Assembly: GCF_023896955.1 (NCBI RefSeq)
Contig: NZ_JAMHIW010000003.1
Coordinates: 496,001 to 560,000 of the forward strand
Source of the DNA: Micromonospora sp. RHAY321
Lineage (GTDB): Bacteria > Actinomycetota > Actinomycetes > Mycobacteriales > Micromonosporaceae
Length of the DNA stretch: 64,000 bases
Direction: 5' to 3'
The notes beneath the pieces were generated by a model. The model saw only the letters and a list, made by a program, of their open reading frames with translations, made no database searches and had not been told where the DNA came from. Within the stretch, counting starts at the first letter, position 1; every line of letters begins with the position of its first letter. This document shows, in pieces, positions 28,802 through 36,909 of this stretch. The position numbers and the translations under genes were made by a program.

Positions 28802-30976
28802 ATGCACGCACTCGACCTCGAAACCGACCTCGACACCGATCTGACCGCCGAGCGCGCACACCTGGCCACCTCGCGGGAGGCACTACGACGGATGCGGGAG
28901 CGGGCCGAAGCCCTCTTCGCGACCGGCGATCAGGTGGCCGGTGACGCATACGCCGCGGAGACGCTCGGCCGCACCCTGGCCCGTCGGGTAGCTGAACTGG
29001 CCGACGACCCCACCACACCGCTCTTCTTCGGCCGCCTGGACTTCGGCGGGGACAACACGACCACCGAGGGCACCCCAGCATCGAACGCCGACACAACTTT
29101 CGGGTCAGACACGACCGACAGCATGGGCACGACCGACGCCGGCACCACCGCGGTCGGCGCGAGCAGCGGCAGCGATCACGCCGGGCGGCGCTATCACGTG
29201 GGTCGGCGGCATGTCACCGATGAGCGGGGCGAGCCGTTGGTGCTGGACTGGCGGGCGCCGGTCTCGCGGTCGTTCTACCGGGCCAGTGCGCGGGATCCGC
29301 AGGGGGTGGCGGTCCGGCGCCGGTTCGGGTTCAGCAACGGGGTGCTGACCAGCTTCGAGGACGAGCGGCTGGACCGGGGCGAGGAGCTGGGTACGACGAG
29401 CCGGATCCTCACCGCCGAGATCGAGCGGCCGCGCGTGGGGCCGATGCGGGACATCGTCGCCACCATCCAGCCGGAGCAGGACGAGCTGGTCCGGGCGGAC
29501 CTGGCCGACTCGATCTGCGTGCAGGGCGCGCCGGGCACCGGGAAGACGGCCGTCGGTCTGCACCGGGCCGCGTACCTGCTGTACCTGCACCGGGAGCGGT
29601 TGCGGCGGGCCGGTGTGCTGATCGTCGGGCCGAACCGGGCGTTCCTGTCGTACATCGCGGCGGTGCTGCCGGCGCTGGGTGAGGTCGAGGTCGAGCAGGC
29701 GACGGTGGAGGAGCTGATCTCCCGGGTGCCGGTGCGGGCGGTCGAGCCGTCCGCGGTGGCCGCGCTCAAGCACGACGTACGGATGGCCAGCGTGCTGCAG
29801 CGCGCGGTGCGGGCACAGATCGGTACGCCGACGGAGCCGATCACCGTGTCGGACGGGTCGTTCCGGTGGCGGATCGGGGTGGACCCGCTGTACCGGATCG
29901 TCGAGGAGACCCGCCGGGAAGGGCTGCCCTACGGCACCGGCAGGGAGCGGGTCCGGGCTCGGGTGGTGAGCCTGTTGCAGCGGCAGGCCGAGGCGCGTCG
30001 GGCGGAATCGCCCGGCGACGCGTGGTTGCGCCGGATGGGCCGGTGCCGACCGGTGGTCGACTTCCTGGACGCGGTCTGGCCGGCGCTCACCCCCGAAGGG
30101 CTGGTGTACGGCCTGCTCGCCGACCCGGCCCGGCTCGCCGCCGCGGCCGACGGGCTGCTCAGCGACGCCGAGCAGGCGCTGCTGGTGTGGGCGAAGCCGG
30201 CCCGTACCGCGAAGGCGACCCGCTGGACCGCCGCCGACGCGGTGCTGGTCGACGAGGCGGCCGGGCTGCTGGAACGGCCTTCGGGTTTCGGGCACGTGGT
30301 GGTCGACGAGGCGCAGGACCTCTCCCCGATGCAGTGCCGGGCCATCGCCCGGCGCAGCGAGCACGGCTCCGTCACCCTCCTCGGGGACCTCGCCCAGGGC
30401 ACCGCGCCGTGGGCGGCGACCGACTGGCGGGAGTCCCTGCTCCACCTGGGCAAACCGGACGCCGTGGTGGTCCCGCTGACGATCGGCTTCCGGGTGCCCG
30501 CCGCGGTGGTCGCGTTCGCCAACCAGCTGCTGCCGGCGCTCGCGGTGGACGTACCGCCGGCCGAGTCGCTGCGCCACGACGGCGGCCTGGACGTGCGTAC
30601 CGTGACCGACCTGACGGCGGCGACGGTGGCCGAGGTGCGGGCGGCGCTCGCGCACGACGGCTCGGTCGGCGTGATCGCGGCGGACGACGCGGTCGACGGG
30701 CTGCGCGCGGCGCTGGCGGCCGTCGGCGTCCCGACCGCGACCGCCGACGACGTCGCCACCCTGGCGCGGGTCACGGTGGTGCCCGCGACGCTGGTCAAGG
30801 GCCTGGAGTACGACCACGTGGTGGTGGTCGAGCCGGCCGCGATCGTCGCGGCCGAGCCGCGCGGGCTGCACCGGTTGTACGTGGTGCTCACCCGTGCGGT
30901 GTCGCGGCTCGCGGTGCTGCACCACGAGCCGCTGCCCGCGCCGCTCCTGACCGCGTCAGCGGCCGGTCAGAGCTGA
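28802..30976 (+). CDS. helD: HelD-like RNA polymerase-associated ATPase (UvrD/Rep superfamily)
   Basis: A 724-aa superfamily 1 ATPase. Walker A is GAPGTGKT at 242-249 and Walker B is VVVDEAQDLSP near residue 500. The N-terminal helical region (1-70) with the basic segment RRYHVGRRHV and VLDWRAPVSR is typical of actinobacterial HelD, which removes stalled RNA polymerase and in some species protects it from rifamycins. Residues ~82-127 are a Thr/Asp/Gly-rich insertion, probably disordered. Its last 21 bases overlap the 3-prime end of the opposite gene. Confidence 0.87.
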   Translation: MHALDLETDLDTDLTAERAHLATSREALRRMRERAEALFATGDQVAGDAYAAETLGRTLARRVAELADDPTTPLFFGRLDFGGDNTTTEGTPASNADTTFGSDTTDSMGTTDAGTTAVGASSGSDHAGRRYHVGRRHVTDERGEPLVLDWRAPVSRSFYRASARDPQGVAVRRRFGFSNGVLTSFEDERLDRGEELGTTSRILTAEIERPRVGPMRDIVATIQPEQDELVRADLADSICVQGAPGTGKTAVGLHRAAYLLYLHRERLRRAGVLIVGPNRAFLSYIAAVLPALGEVEVEQATVEELISRVPVRAVEPSAVAALKHDVRMASVLQRAVRAQIGTPTEPITVSDGSFRWRIGVDPLYRIVEETRREGLPYGTGRERVRARVVSLLQRQAEARRAESPGDAWLRRMGRCRPVVDFLDAVWPALTPEGLVYGLLADPARLAAAADGLLSDAEQALLVWAKPARTAKATRWTAADAVLVDEAAGLLERPSGFGHVVVDEAQDLSPMQCRAIARRSEHGSVTLLGDLAQGTAPWAATDWRESLLHLGKPDAVVVPLTIGFRVPAAVVAFANQLLPALAVDVPPAESLRHDGGLDVRTVTDLTAATVAEVRAALAHDGSVGVIAADDAVDGLRAALAAVGVPTATADDVATLARVTVVPATLVKGLEYDHVVVVEPAAIVAAEPRGLHRLYVVLTRAVSRLAVLHHEPLPAPLLTASAAGQS

Positions 30977-31567
30977 GGCGATCTCGCGCAGTGGCTGGCC
31001 GGACTCGGCGAGCGGCACCGTGAAGGCCAGCCAGGAGCCGTCGGTGAACTCGATCCGGAGGCGCTTCGGGTTGAGCCGGTGCCAGCCCACGCGGGCGTCG
31101 GACACCGTCGCCCGGGGCGCCGACCAGACGATCCGGGTCTCGGCCACCGCCCGCTGGTCATCGGCCGCGCTCGACCAGAGCTTCACCGGCCCGGACGCGC
31201 AGACCAGCAGCCGCCGGTCGGTGACGGCGAGGACCGTGTCGGTGAGCGTGGTCGCCGGGGGTACGGGCCGCCGGGCGTGCTGGAGGGTGGAGGCGGACGA
31301 GCCCGGGGTGCCCCGGCCGGCCACCCCGTGGGTGATCCGGTCGACGAGCCGGTCCCCCGCCGGGAAGGAGATCAGCGGCGAGATCAGGTTGAGCAGTGCC
31401 CCGGAGACACGGCCGCCACCACCGGTGCCGGAGGCTCCCGGCTGCTCCGCTGCCGGCGGATCAGGTGGCAGGACGCCGTGGGCGACCTCCGTCTTCGCGA
31501 CGGCGAGCACCTGCTCCCCCGGGTCGACGAGCTGGGTCAGTCGTTCCTGGTAGCTGATGTCCGCCAT
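30956..31567 (-). CDS. Unknown protein, last gene of the ESX-type operon, 203 aa
   Basis: A soluble protein starting MADISYQERLTQLVDPGEQV. A Gly/Pro/Ala linker (residues ~35-55) and a second flexible stretch near 90-105 separate an N-terminal part from a C-terminal beta-rich part (VLAVTDRRLLVCASGPVKLW; LRIEFTDGSWLAFTVPL) that reads like a PH-type fold. ATG at 31567 lies four bases after the YbaB-like gene. Function unknown. The 3-prime ends of this gene and helD overlap by 21 bp. Confidence 0.72.
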   Translation of the reverse strand: MADISYQERLTQLVDPGEQVLAVAKTEVAHGVLPPDPPAAEQPGASGTGGGGRVSGALLNLISPLISFPAGDRLVDRITHGVAGRGTPGSSASTLQHARRPVPPATTLTDTVLAVTDRRLLVCASGPVKLWSSAADDQRAVAETRIVWSAPRATVSDARVGWHRLNPKRLRIEFTDGSWLAFTVPLAESGQPLREIASALTGR

Positions 31568-31571
31568 CGGC

Positions 31572-31919
31572 TCAGTACCGGTCCTGGCGGTCGCCGGCGG
31601 GTCGGGCGGCGCCCGGAGCGTCGCCGATCACCTCGCCCACCAGTTCACGTACCCGGGTGGCGGCCGCCTCCTGGGCGCGGCTGGCGGCGGCGGTGAACTC
31701 CTCGGCCAGGGTGAACGAGTCGAGGCGCATCGCCCGAGCGTTGATCTCGGACGAGACGATCGTGCCGTCCGCCGCGGCGGTGACCCGGACCAGGCCGGAG
31801 TCGCTGACACCCTCGGCGCTGCTCTGTTCGAGCTCGGTCATCTTGCTGGCCAGTTCGCGTTGCCAGCCGTCCAGGTTGCGGGCCAGCGCCTCGATGCGGT
31901 CCAGACCGGGAAAGGTCAT
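31572..31919 (-). CDS. YbaB/EbfC-like small protein
   Basis: A 115-aa protein: an N-terminal helix (MTFPGLDRIEALARNLDGW), a central VRVTAAADGTIVSSEINARA beta segment and a C-terminal helix, the layout of the YbaB/EbfC family. Family members bind DNA, but actinomycete ESX-type loci often carry such a gene without known DNA role. ATG at 31919, 11 bp after the WXG100-like gene. Confidence 0.75.
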   Translation of the reverse strand: MTFPGLDRIEALARNLDGWQRELASKMTELEQSSAEGVSDSGLVRVTAAADGTIVSSEINARAMRLDSFTLAEEFTAAASRAQEAAATRVRELVGEVIGDAPGAARPAGDRQDRY

Positions 31920-31930
31920 GGCGGTCCCTC

Positions 31931-32857
31931 TCAGGTCAGGATGGAGTCGAAGACATTCTGCACGCCCTTGGTGTACGGGCCCAGATCCTCGCGGTACGTG
32001 CCGTCCACCAGGTAGTTGCGGTCCTTCGTGCCGTCGGAGATGTCGTGCATCCCGACGCCGGTGTCCAGGAGTGCCCCACCGAGGCCGGGGACGTTGACCG
32101 GGGACACGTGGTTGATCACGAACTTGCCCGGGAAGAGCGTCTTGAACTTCTCGATCTGGAACGCCCTGGCCTCGGCCGTCCACCCCGACTTGTTCCACGC
32201 CCGGTACGCCTTCTTCGCCTTGCGGATCTCCAGCACCGCGCGGCGGTACTTCATCAGCAGTTCGGCGACCTTCTGCATCTTGGTGGCCAGCTTCGTCAGG
32301 ATCTCGGCGAACCGAGCGACGATCTTGACCATGCGGCCGACGGTGGTGGCCAGCTTGGCCAGCACCCGGACGACCGTCGCCGCGAGGGAGATGCCGGCGC
32401 TGAGCGCCGCCGCGACCGCCGCGATGATCACCTCGGTGAGGAACCAGAGCAGGAACTCGAGGATCAGCTCGACCAGCAGGTTGAACGCGTCGACGGCCGC
32501 GTTGGCCGCGTCGACCAGCACCTCCTTCGTGCCGTCCAACCCGCGGGCCAGCTCCTCGATCGCCTCCTCCACCGACTCCATCGAGGCGTGGAAGCTCTCG
32601 GCGGCGTCGCCCGACCAGGCACCTCGAAGGCGGGCCCGGTGCGAGATCTGCTCACCGGCGATCTCGCGGACCGCCTCGCCGGTGGTCAGGCAGAGCTGGG
32701 CGGCCTTCATCAGGTCGTCCGGCTCGCCCGCGACCAGTTCGAGCAACTGCTCGAAGGGCCAGAGCACCGCGTTGGACAGTGGCTTGAACGGGTCGGGGGT
32801 GCCCGACACGATCTGCTCGAAGTAGGTCTTGTTGCGCTGCAACGCCTCGGTGCTCAC
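31931..32857 (-). CDS. WXG100-superfamily-like protein with hydrophobic middle, 308 aa
   Basis: GTG at 32857 (VSTEALQRN), overlapping the preceding stop by four bases. The N-terminal ~110 residues are helical with a WSG-type turn (RGAWSGDAAESFHASMES), like the WXG100/ESX substrates. Residues ~130-190 are strongly hydrophobic (LILEFLLWFLTEVIIAAV; AGISLAATVV), then a Lys/Arg-rich helical stretch, and a C-terminal domain (~230-308, FVINHVSPVNVPGLGG onward) that I do not recognise. A T7SS-exported effector is plausible, but no toxin motif is seen. Confidence 0.7.
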   Translation of the reverse strand: MSTEALQRNKTYFEQIVSGTPDPFKPLSNAVLWPFEQLLELVAGEPDDLMKAAQLCLTTGEAVREIAGEQISHRARLRGAWSGDAAESFHASMESVEEAIEELARGLDGTKEVLVDAANAAVDAFNLLVELILEFLLWFLTEVIIAAVAAALSAGISLAATVVRVLAKLATTVGRMVKIVARFAEILTKLATKMQKVAELLMKYRRAVLEIRKAKKAYRAWNKSGWTAEARAFQIEKFKTLFPGKFVINHVSPVNVPGLGGALLDTGVGMHDISDGTKDRNYLVDGTYREDLGPYTKGVQNVFDSILT

Positions 32858-33249
32858 GCCGGCACCTGCCCGTTCGGGCCGCCGCCGCTGCTCGACCAGG
32901 GACCGGGCGCGATGACGTCGGGAGCGGGCGGGCGGCCTGGCACGAACATGTCGGTGTTGGCCACGTCGGTGCCGGTGTAGGCGCCGGCGGTGTCCTCGAG
33001 CCCTTCGGCGATGTCCGCCATCACCTCGGCACCGTCGGCCAGCCCCTGCAGGCACGCCTCGAACTGCTCGGCGTACGTCGCCGCGAGGCTGAAGGACGCC
33101 GGCATCACACCGAACGCGTGCCGGGGCACGTGCCCGTCGCCAAATGAACGGTGCAGCTCGCGAAAGCGGGCCGCCCGGTCGGTGGAGGCCTTGGCGAATG
33201 CCGTCAGGGCCTCCGGCTGGACCTCCAGCTCGTTGCTCGGGCTCGACAC
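32854..33249 (-). CDS. EspC-like ESX-type small protein, 131 aa
   Basis: GTG at 33249. Residues ~8-95 form the helical hairpin of the EspC-like family (LEVQPEALTAFAKA at the start; ADIAEGLEDTAGAYTGTDVA near the end, with the Y-x2-TD pattern resembling the secretion signal). A Pro/Gly tail follows. First gene of a four-gene operon, so probably a secreted partner of the 308-aa protein. No ESX ATPase or membrane component is encoded here. Confidence 0.72.
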   Translation of the reverse strand: MSSPSNELEVQPEALTAFAKASTDRAARFRELHRSFGDGHVPRHAFGVMPASFSLAATYAEQFEACLQGLADGAEVMADIAEGLEDTAGAYTGTDVANTDMFVPGRPPAPDVIAPGPWSSSGGGPNGQVPA

Positions 33250-33297
33250 GGACCCTCCCCTGTGTCCTGTGCGGCAGGTCAGCCGCCGCAGCTCCCC

Positions 33298-33303
33298 ACC
33301 ATA
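33298..33303 (-). promoter_or_regulatory. Probable -10 of the ESX-type operon
   Basis: TATGGT on the minus strand, about 49 bp before the GTG at 33249, fits TANNNT. No clear -35. Confidence 0.4.
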
Positions 33304-33361
33304 GGCACTTCGCGATGCCGCCGGTATCCCCGGGCGACGGCGTCGGGGCCACGCGGGCTTG

Positions 33362-33378
33362 ACTTTGTGTTTTAAAGT
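33362..33378. promoter_or_regulatory. Operator-like dyad ACTTT-N7-AAAGT upstream of the ABC operon
   Basis: AT-rich 17-bp dyad ACTTTGTGTTTTAAAGT that ends seven bases before the GTG start of the operon at 33386. TTGACT at 33359-33364 overlaps it and could be a -35. The operon encodes its own winged-helix regulator (34021), whose family commonly binds ACTTTGT-type dyads. Confidence 0.6.
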
Positions 33379-33385
33379 TCTTTGC

Positions 33386-34024
33386 GTGAACCTTGACGAC
33401 GATCCGCCTCCCGCCGACGCCGCAGCGGCGCTCCAGCTGATCCGGGAGCAGCAGGTGGCGGCGACACGCGAGCTCCAGCCGGACGCCCGACTGCTCTACT
33501 GGCCCTGGGGCGTCGCCTGGCTGGTCGGTTTCGGGCTGTTCTTCCTGCGCTTCGCACCCGACGGCCGGGTGCTGGTCCGGCTGCCGGAATGGCTGCCGTT
33601 GACCGTCCTCTTCGTCCTGCTCGTCATCGCCGCAGCCATCCAGGCGGTCGCCGGCAGGCGTGCGTACGGACAGGTCAGCGGAGACTCCGCCCAACGCGGG
33701 CGCTGGTACGGCTGCTCCTGGGCCCTGGGTTCGGTGAGCGTCTACGCGGGGCTCGGCCGGGTCGTCGAGCACCTGCCACACGACCAGGCGGCGCTGCTCT
33801 GGTCGGCGACCGCCGTGGGTCTGACCGCCGCGCTGCACATGGCCGGCGGCGCCATCTGGCTGAACCGGGACCTGTTCCGGCTGGGCGTCTGGATCAGTGT
33901 GATCAACGTGGCCGGCACGTTCGCCGGGCCGGGTTGGCACGCGCTGGTGATCGCGGTGGCCGGCGGCGGCGGGATTCTGGTCGCCGGCGCGATCAGTTGG
34001 CTACGACAGCGGCACCCGTCGTGA
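33386..34024 (+). CDS. Six-helix membrane protein, first gene of an ABC exporter operon
   Basis: A 212-aa protein with about six hydrophobic helices after a short soluble N-terminus (VNLDDDPPPADAAAALQLIR). No recognised domain. GTG at 33386 is preferred because it lies just after the dyad; an in-frame start nine codons upstream would fall within the dyad. Its stop overlaps the regulator gene by four bases. Proteins of this type often precede winged-helix and ABC genes in actinomycetes; the role is unknown. Confidence 0.75.
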   Translation: MNLDDDPPPADAAAALQLIREQQVAATRELQPDARLLYWPWGVAWLVGFGLFFLRFAPDGRVLVRLPEWLPLTVLFVLLVIAAAIQAVAGRRAYGQVSGDSAQRGRWYGCSWALGSVSVYAGLGRVVEHLPHDQAALLWSATAVGLTAALHMAGGAIWLNRDLFRLGVWISVINVAGTFAGPGWHALVIAVAGGGGILVAGAISWLRQRHPS

Positions 34025-34332
34025 CGGAGCTGGATCCGGTGATCCACGCGCAGGCCCGGCTGCGGGTGGTCGCCACCCTCTCCACCCTCGGCGACGGCGA
34101 CCGGATCGCCTTTCCACGGTTGCAGGAGCTGCTCGCGATGACCGCCGGCAACCTCTCCGTGCACCTGCGCAAGCTCGAGGACGCCGGCTACGTCGAGGTC
34201 AGCAAGACCCACCGTGGACGCACCCCGGCCACCCTCATCCGGCTCAGCAGGCGGGGCCGGCTCGCGTTCGAGGAGTACACGGAGGCGATACGCACCCTGC
34301 TCGACCCCACCCCGTCGAAGGAGCAGTCATGA
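34021..34332 (+). CDS. Winged-helix transcriptional regulator, 103 aa
   Basis: A small MarR/ArsR-like winged-helix protein (HTH_34-like): DPVIHAQARLRVVATLSTLG then MTAGNLSVHLRKLEDAGYVEV (recognition helix region near residue 45) and a wing RGRTPATLIRLS. GTG at 34021 overlaps the previous stop (GTGA), and its own stop overlaps the ABC ATPase start by four bases. Probably represses this operon through the dyad at 33362-33378. Confidence 0.85.
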   Translation: MTELDPVIHAQARLRVVATLSTLGDGDRIAFPRLQELLAMTAGNLSVHLRKLEDAGYVEVSKTHRGRTPATLIRLSRRGRLAFEEYTEAIRTLLDPTPSKEQS

Positions 34333-35282
34333 CCCTCGCCCGCGCCGACCAGGCCAGCCGCCGGTACGGCGACGTCCTCGCCCTCGACCGCGTCGACCTC
34401 GAAGTCCGGGCCGGTGAGCTGGTCGGCCTGCTCGGCCCGAACGGCGCCGGCAAGAGCACCCTCATGAACCTGCTGGTCGGTCTGCGTCGACCCAGTTCCG
34501 GGCGGGTCGAGCTGTTCGGCGGCGACCCCCGCGACCCGGCGTCCCGGCGACAGATCGGGGTCACCCCGCAGGAGACCGGCCTGCCGGGCACGCTGCGCGT
34601 CGGCGAGGTCGTCGAATTCGTCTCCGCGCACTACCCGGACCCGGTGCCCCGGGGCGAGTTGCTCGACCGCTTCGGTCTGGGCGACCTGGCCCGGCGGCAG
34701 ACCGGCGGTCTCTCCGGCGGGCAGCGCCGGCGGCTGGCGGTGGCGCTGGCGTTCGTGGGCCGACCCCGGCTGGTGCTGCTCGACGAACCGACCACCGGCC
34801 TGGACGTGGCCGCCCGGCGCACCCTCTGGGACGCGATCCGGGCCTTCCACGAGGACGGCGGAACGGTCCTGTTGAGCAGCCACTACCTGGAGGAGGTGGA
34901 GGCCCTGGCCCGCCGGGTGGTGGTCATCGGGCACGGTCGGGTGCTCGCCGACGACACGGTGGGCGCGGTGCGGGACATCGTCGGCGTACGGCGGGTCAGC
35001 CTCGTCGCCGACGTGCTGCCCGAGCTGCCGGGGGTGGTCCGCACCGAACGGATCGACGGTCGGCTGCACCTGCTCACCACGGACGCCGACCAGCTGGTCC
35101 GGGCGCTGGTCACCGCCGGGACCACCTTCGCCGACCTGGAGGTCCGGCCCACCTCGCTGGAGGAGGCGTTCCTCGCGATCACCGCCGGGGAGCAGCCCGC
35201 CACCGGGGAGCAGCCCGCCACCGCCGCTGCCGGCGGCCCACCCACCACCGCCGCTGCCGGCGGCCGAACCAGCCCCGCCTGA
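34329..35282 (+). CDS. ABC transporter ATP-binding protein
   Basis: A 317-aa ATPase of the ABC-2 export type. Walker A GPNGAGKS near residue 38, signature LSGGQRRRLAVAL near residue 133, Walker B VLLDEPTTGLD near residue 151, switch histidine in SSHYLEEV. The C-terminal ~35 residues are two short tandem duplications (GEQPAT twice; TAAAGG twice), encoded by imperfect DNA repeats at 35185-35265, probably replication slippage. Works with the permease next to it. Confidence 0.9.
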   Translation: MTLARADQASRRYGDVLALDRVDLEVRAGELVGLLGPNGAGKSTLMNLLVGLRRPSSGRVELFGGDPRDPASRRQIGVTPQETGLPGTLRVGEVVEFVSAHYPDPVPRGELLDRFGLGDLARRQTGGLSGGQRRRLAVALAFVGRPRLVLLDEPTTGLDVAARRTLWDAIRAFHEDGGTVLLSSHYLEEVEALARRVVVIGHGRVLADDTVGAVRDIVGVRRVSLVADVLPELPGVVRTERIDGRLHLLTTDADQLVRALVTAGTTFADLEVRPTSLEEAFLAITAGEQPATGEQPATAAAGGPPTTAAAGGRTSPA

Positions 35283-35295
35283 GGAGGCGACCACC

Positions 35296-36033
35296 GTGCA
35301 GCTCACCCTGGTCCACGCCCGCTACCAGCTCCTGGAGATCATCCGGATTCCGGTGGCCGTCTTCGGCAGCGCCTTCTTCCCAGCCGCCGCCATGATCTTC
35401 TTCGTGGTGCCGTTCGCCGGCCAGGACCCGGCCGGCGCCACCTTCGCCACCGCGTCGATGGTCACCTTCTCGGTGATGAGCGCCAACATCTTCCAGTACG
35501 GCGTCGGCGTCGCCGAGGACCGCGACCAGCCGTGGAATCCGTACACCCGGACCCTGCCGGCCGGGCCGGCGCCCCGGTTCGCCGGCCGGGTGCTGGCCGG
35601 CCTGGCGCTGACGTACCTCTCGCTGATCCCGGTCGTCGTGATCGGCGCGACGCTGACCGCGGCCCGGATCACCCCGGCGGCGATCCTGCTGACCATCGGC
35701 ACCGTGGCCGTCATCTCGGTGCCGTTCACGCTCATGGGGCTCGCCATCGGCTACTCGCTGCCGAGCAAGGCGGCGATCGTCGTGGCGCAGGTCGTCTTCC
35801 TGCCGCTCGCGTTCGGCGGGGGCCTGCTCTCCGCGCCGGGTGACGCACCAGGGTTCATCGAGACGATCGCGCCGTTCCTGCCCACCCGGGGCGCCGCCGA
35901 GCTCATGTGGGCGGCGGTCGGCGACTACCGCGTCCAGCCGCTGGCGCTGATCATGCTCGGTGTCTGGGTGGTGCTGCTCGCCGCGCTCGCCGGCTGGGCG
36001 TACCGCCGGGACGAGGGTCGCCGGTTCAGCTGA
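35296..36033 (+). CDS. ABC-2 type transporter permease
   Basis: A 245-aa membrane protein with six hydrophobic helices (IPVAVFGSAFFPAAAMIFF near residue 20; YLSLIPVVVIGATL; IVVAQVVFLPLAFGGGLLSA). GTG at 35296, with GGAGG before it, 13 bp after the ATPase gene. The product is the channel half of the exporter; the substrate is unknown. Confidence 0.88.
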   Translation: MQLTLVHARYQLLEIIRIPVAVFGSAFFPAAAMIFFVVPFAGQDPAGATFATASMVTFSVMSANIFQYGVGVAEDRDQPWNPYTRTLPAGPAPRFAGRVLAGLALTYLSLIPVVVIGATLTAARITPAAILLTIGTVAVISVPFTLMGLAIGYSLPSKAAIVVAQVVFLPLAFGGGLLSAPGDAPGFIETIAPFLPTRGAAELMWAAVGDYRVQPLALIMLGVWVVLLAALAGWAYRRDEGRRFS

Positions 36034-36127
36034 CGATTCGTCCGTTTCCGCCCCGGGCCGCGGCGGGACGGTGCCAGGATCGGCAGGGGGCCGTGGTGGC
36101 CGCCCCGGGCCGAGAGGGGTCTTCACC

Positions 36128-36901
36128 GTGAGCACCGTCCCGCCGGGTACGCCCTGCTGGGCCGACCTGGCCACCCCGGACCTGGCCGACGCCCGGCGCT
36201 TCTACCCGGAGCTGTTCGGCTGGACCGGCCGGGTGACACCGGAGCAGGAGGCGGGCGGCTACACCGTCTTCCTGCTCGACGGGCGGCCGGTGGCCGGCGC
36301 CGGGCCGCCGGCGATCCCGGACCAGGTGCCGATCTGGTCCACGTACCTCGCCACGGACGACGCGGAGCTGGTCGCCGGGCGGGTCGAACGGGCCGGCGGG
36401 CAGGTCGTCGTGCCGCCGTTCGAGGTCTTCGACCGGGGCCGGATGGCGGTCTTCGCCGACCCGGCGGGCGCCACGTTCAGCGTCTGGCAACCGCAGGCGA
36501 TGCCCGGCGCCGAGGTGTTCAACGTGCCGGGCGCCATGAGCTGGAACGAGCTGGTCACCCCGGACCCGGAGGGCGCGAAGGTCTTCTACGAGCTGGTGTT
36601 CGGTTGGCAGCCGGACGACCAGGCGGTCGGCGGGATGACGTACACCGGGTGGCGGCTCGGAGCGCGGATCGTCGCCGGGATGATGCCGCCGTTCGCCGAC
36701 GACTTCCCGGCCGACCTGCCGGCGTACTGGACGGTGTACTTCGCGGTGGCCGACGCGGACGCCGCCGCGGCGCGCGCCGCCGAGCTGGGCGGGACGATCC
36801 TGGTCCCGCCCCGCGACAACCCCGCCGGGCGGTTCGCCGCCCTGCGCGACCCCCAGGGCGCCCTCTTCTCCGTCATCGACCTCGGCCCGGACGGCGACTG
36901 A
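36128..36901 (+). CDS. VOC (glyoxalase/bleomycin-resistance fold) family protein
   Basis: A 257-aa protein of two VOC repeats: one beginning VSTVPPGTPCWADLATPDLA with FYPELFGWTG, the other AMSWNELVTPDPEGAKVFYELVFGW. Each repeat ends in a DPAGATFSVWQP or DPQGALFSVIDL stretch. GTG at 36128. Members bind small molecules or catalyse metal-dependent reactions; the substrate cannot be told. It runs toward the btu operon, whose end is 8 bp away. Confidence 0.87.
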   Translation: MSTVPPGTPCWADLATPDLADARRFYPELFGWTGRVTPEQEAGGYTVFLLDGRPVAGAGPPAIPDQVPIWSTYLATDDAELVAGRVERAGGQVVVPPFEVFDRGRMAVFADPAGATFSVWQPQAMPGAEVFNVPGAMSWNELVTPDPEGAKVFYELVFGWQPDDQAVGGMTYTGWRLGARIVAGMMPPFADDFPADLPAYWTVYFAVADADAAAARAAELGGTILVPPRDNPAGRFAALRDPQGALFSVIDLGPDGD

Positions 36902-36909
36902 CCGCCCGC

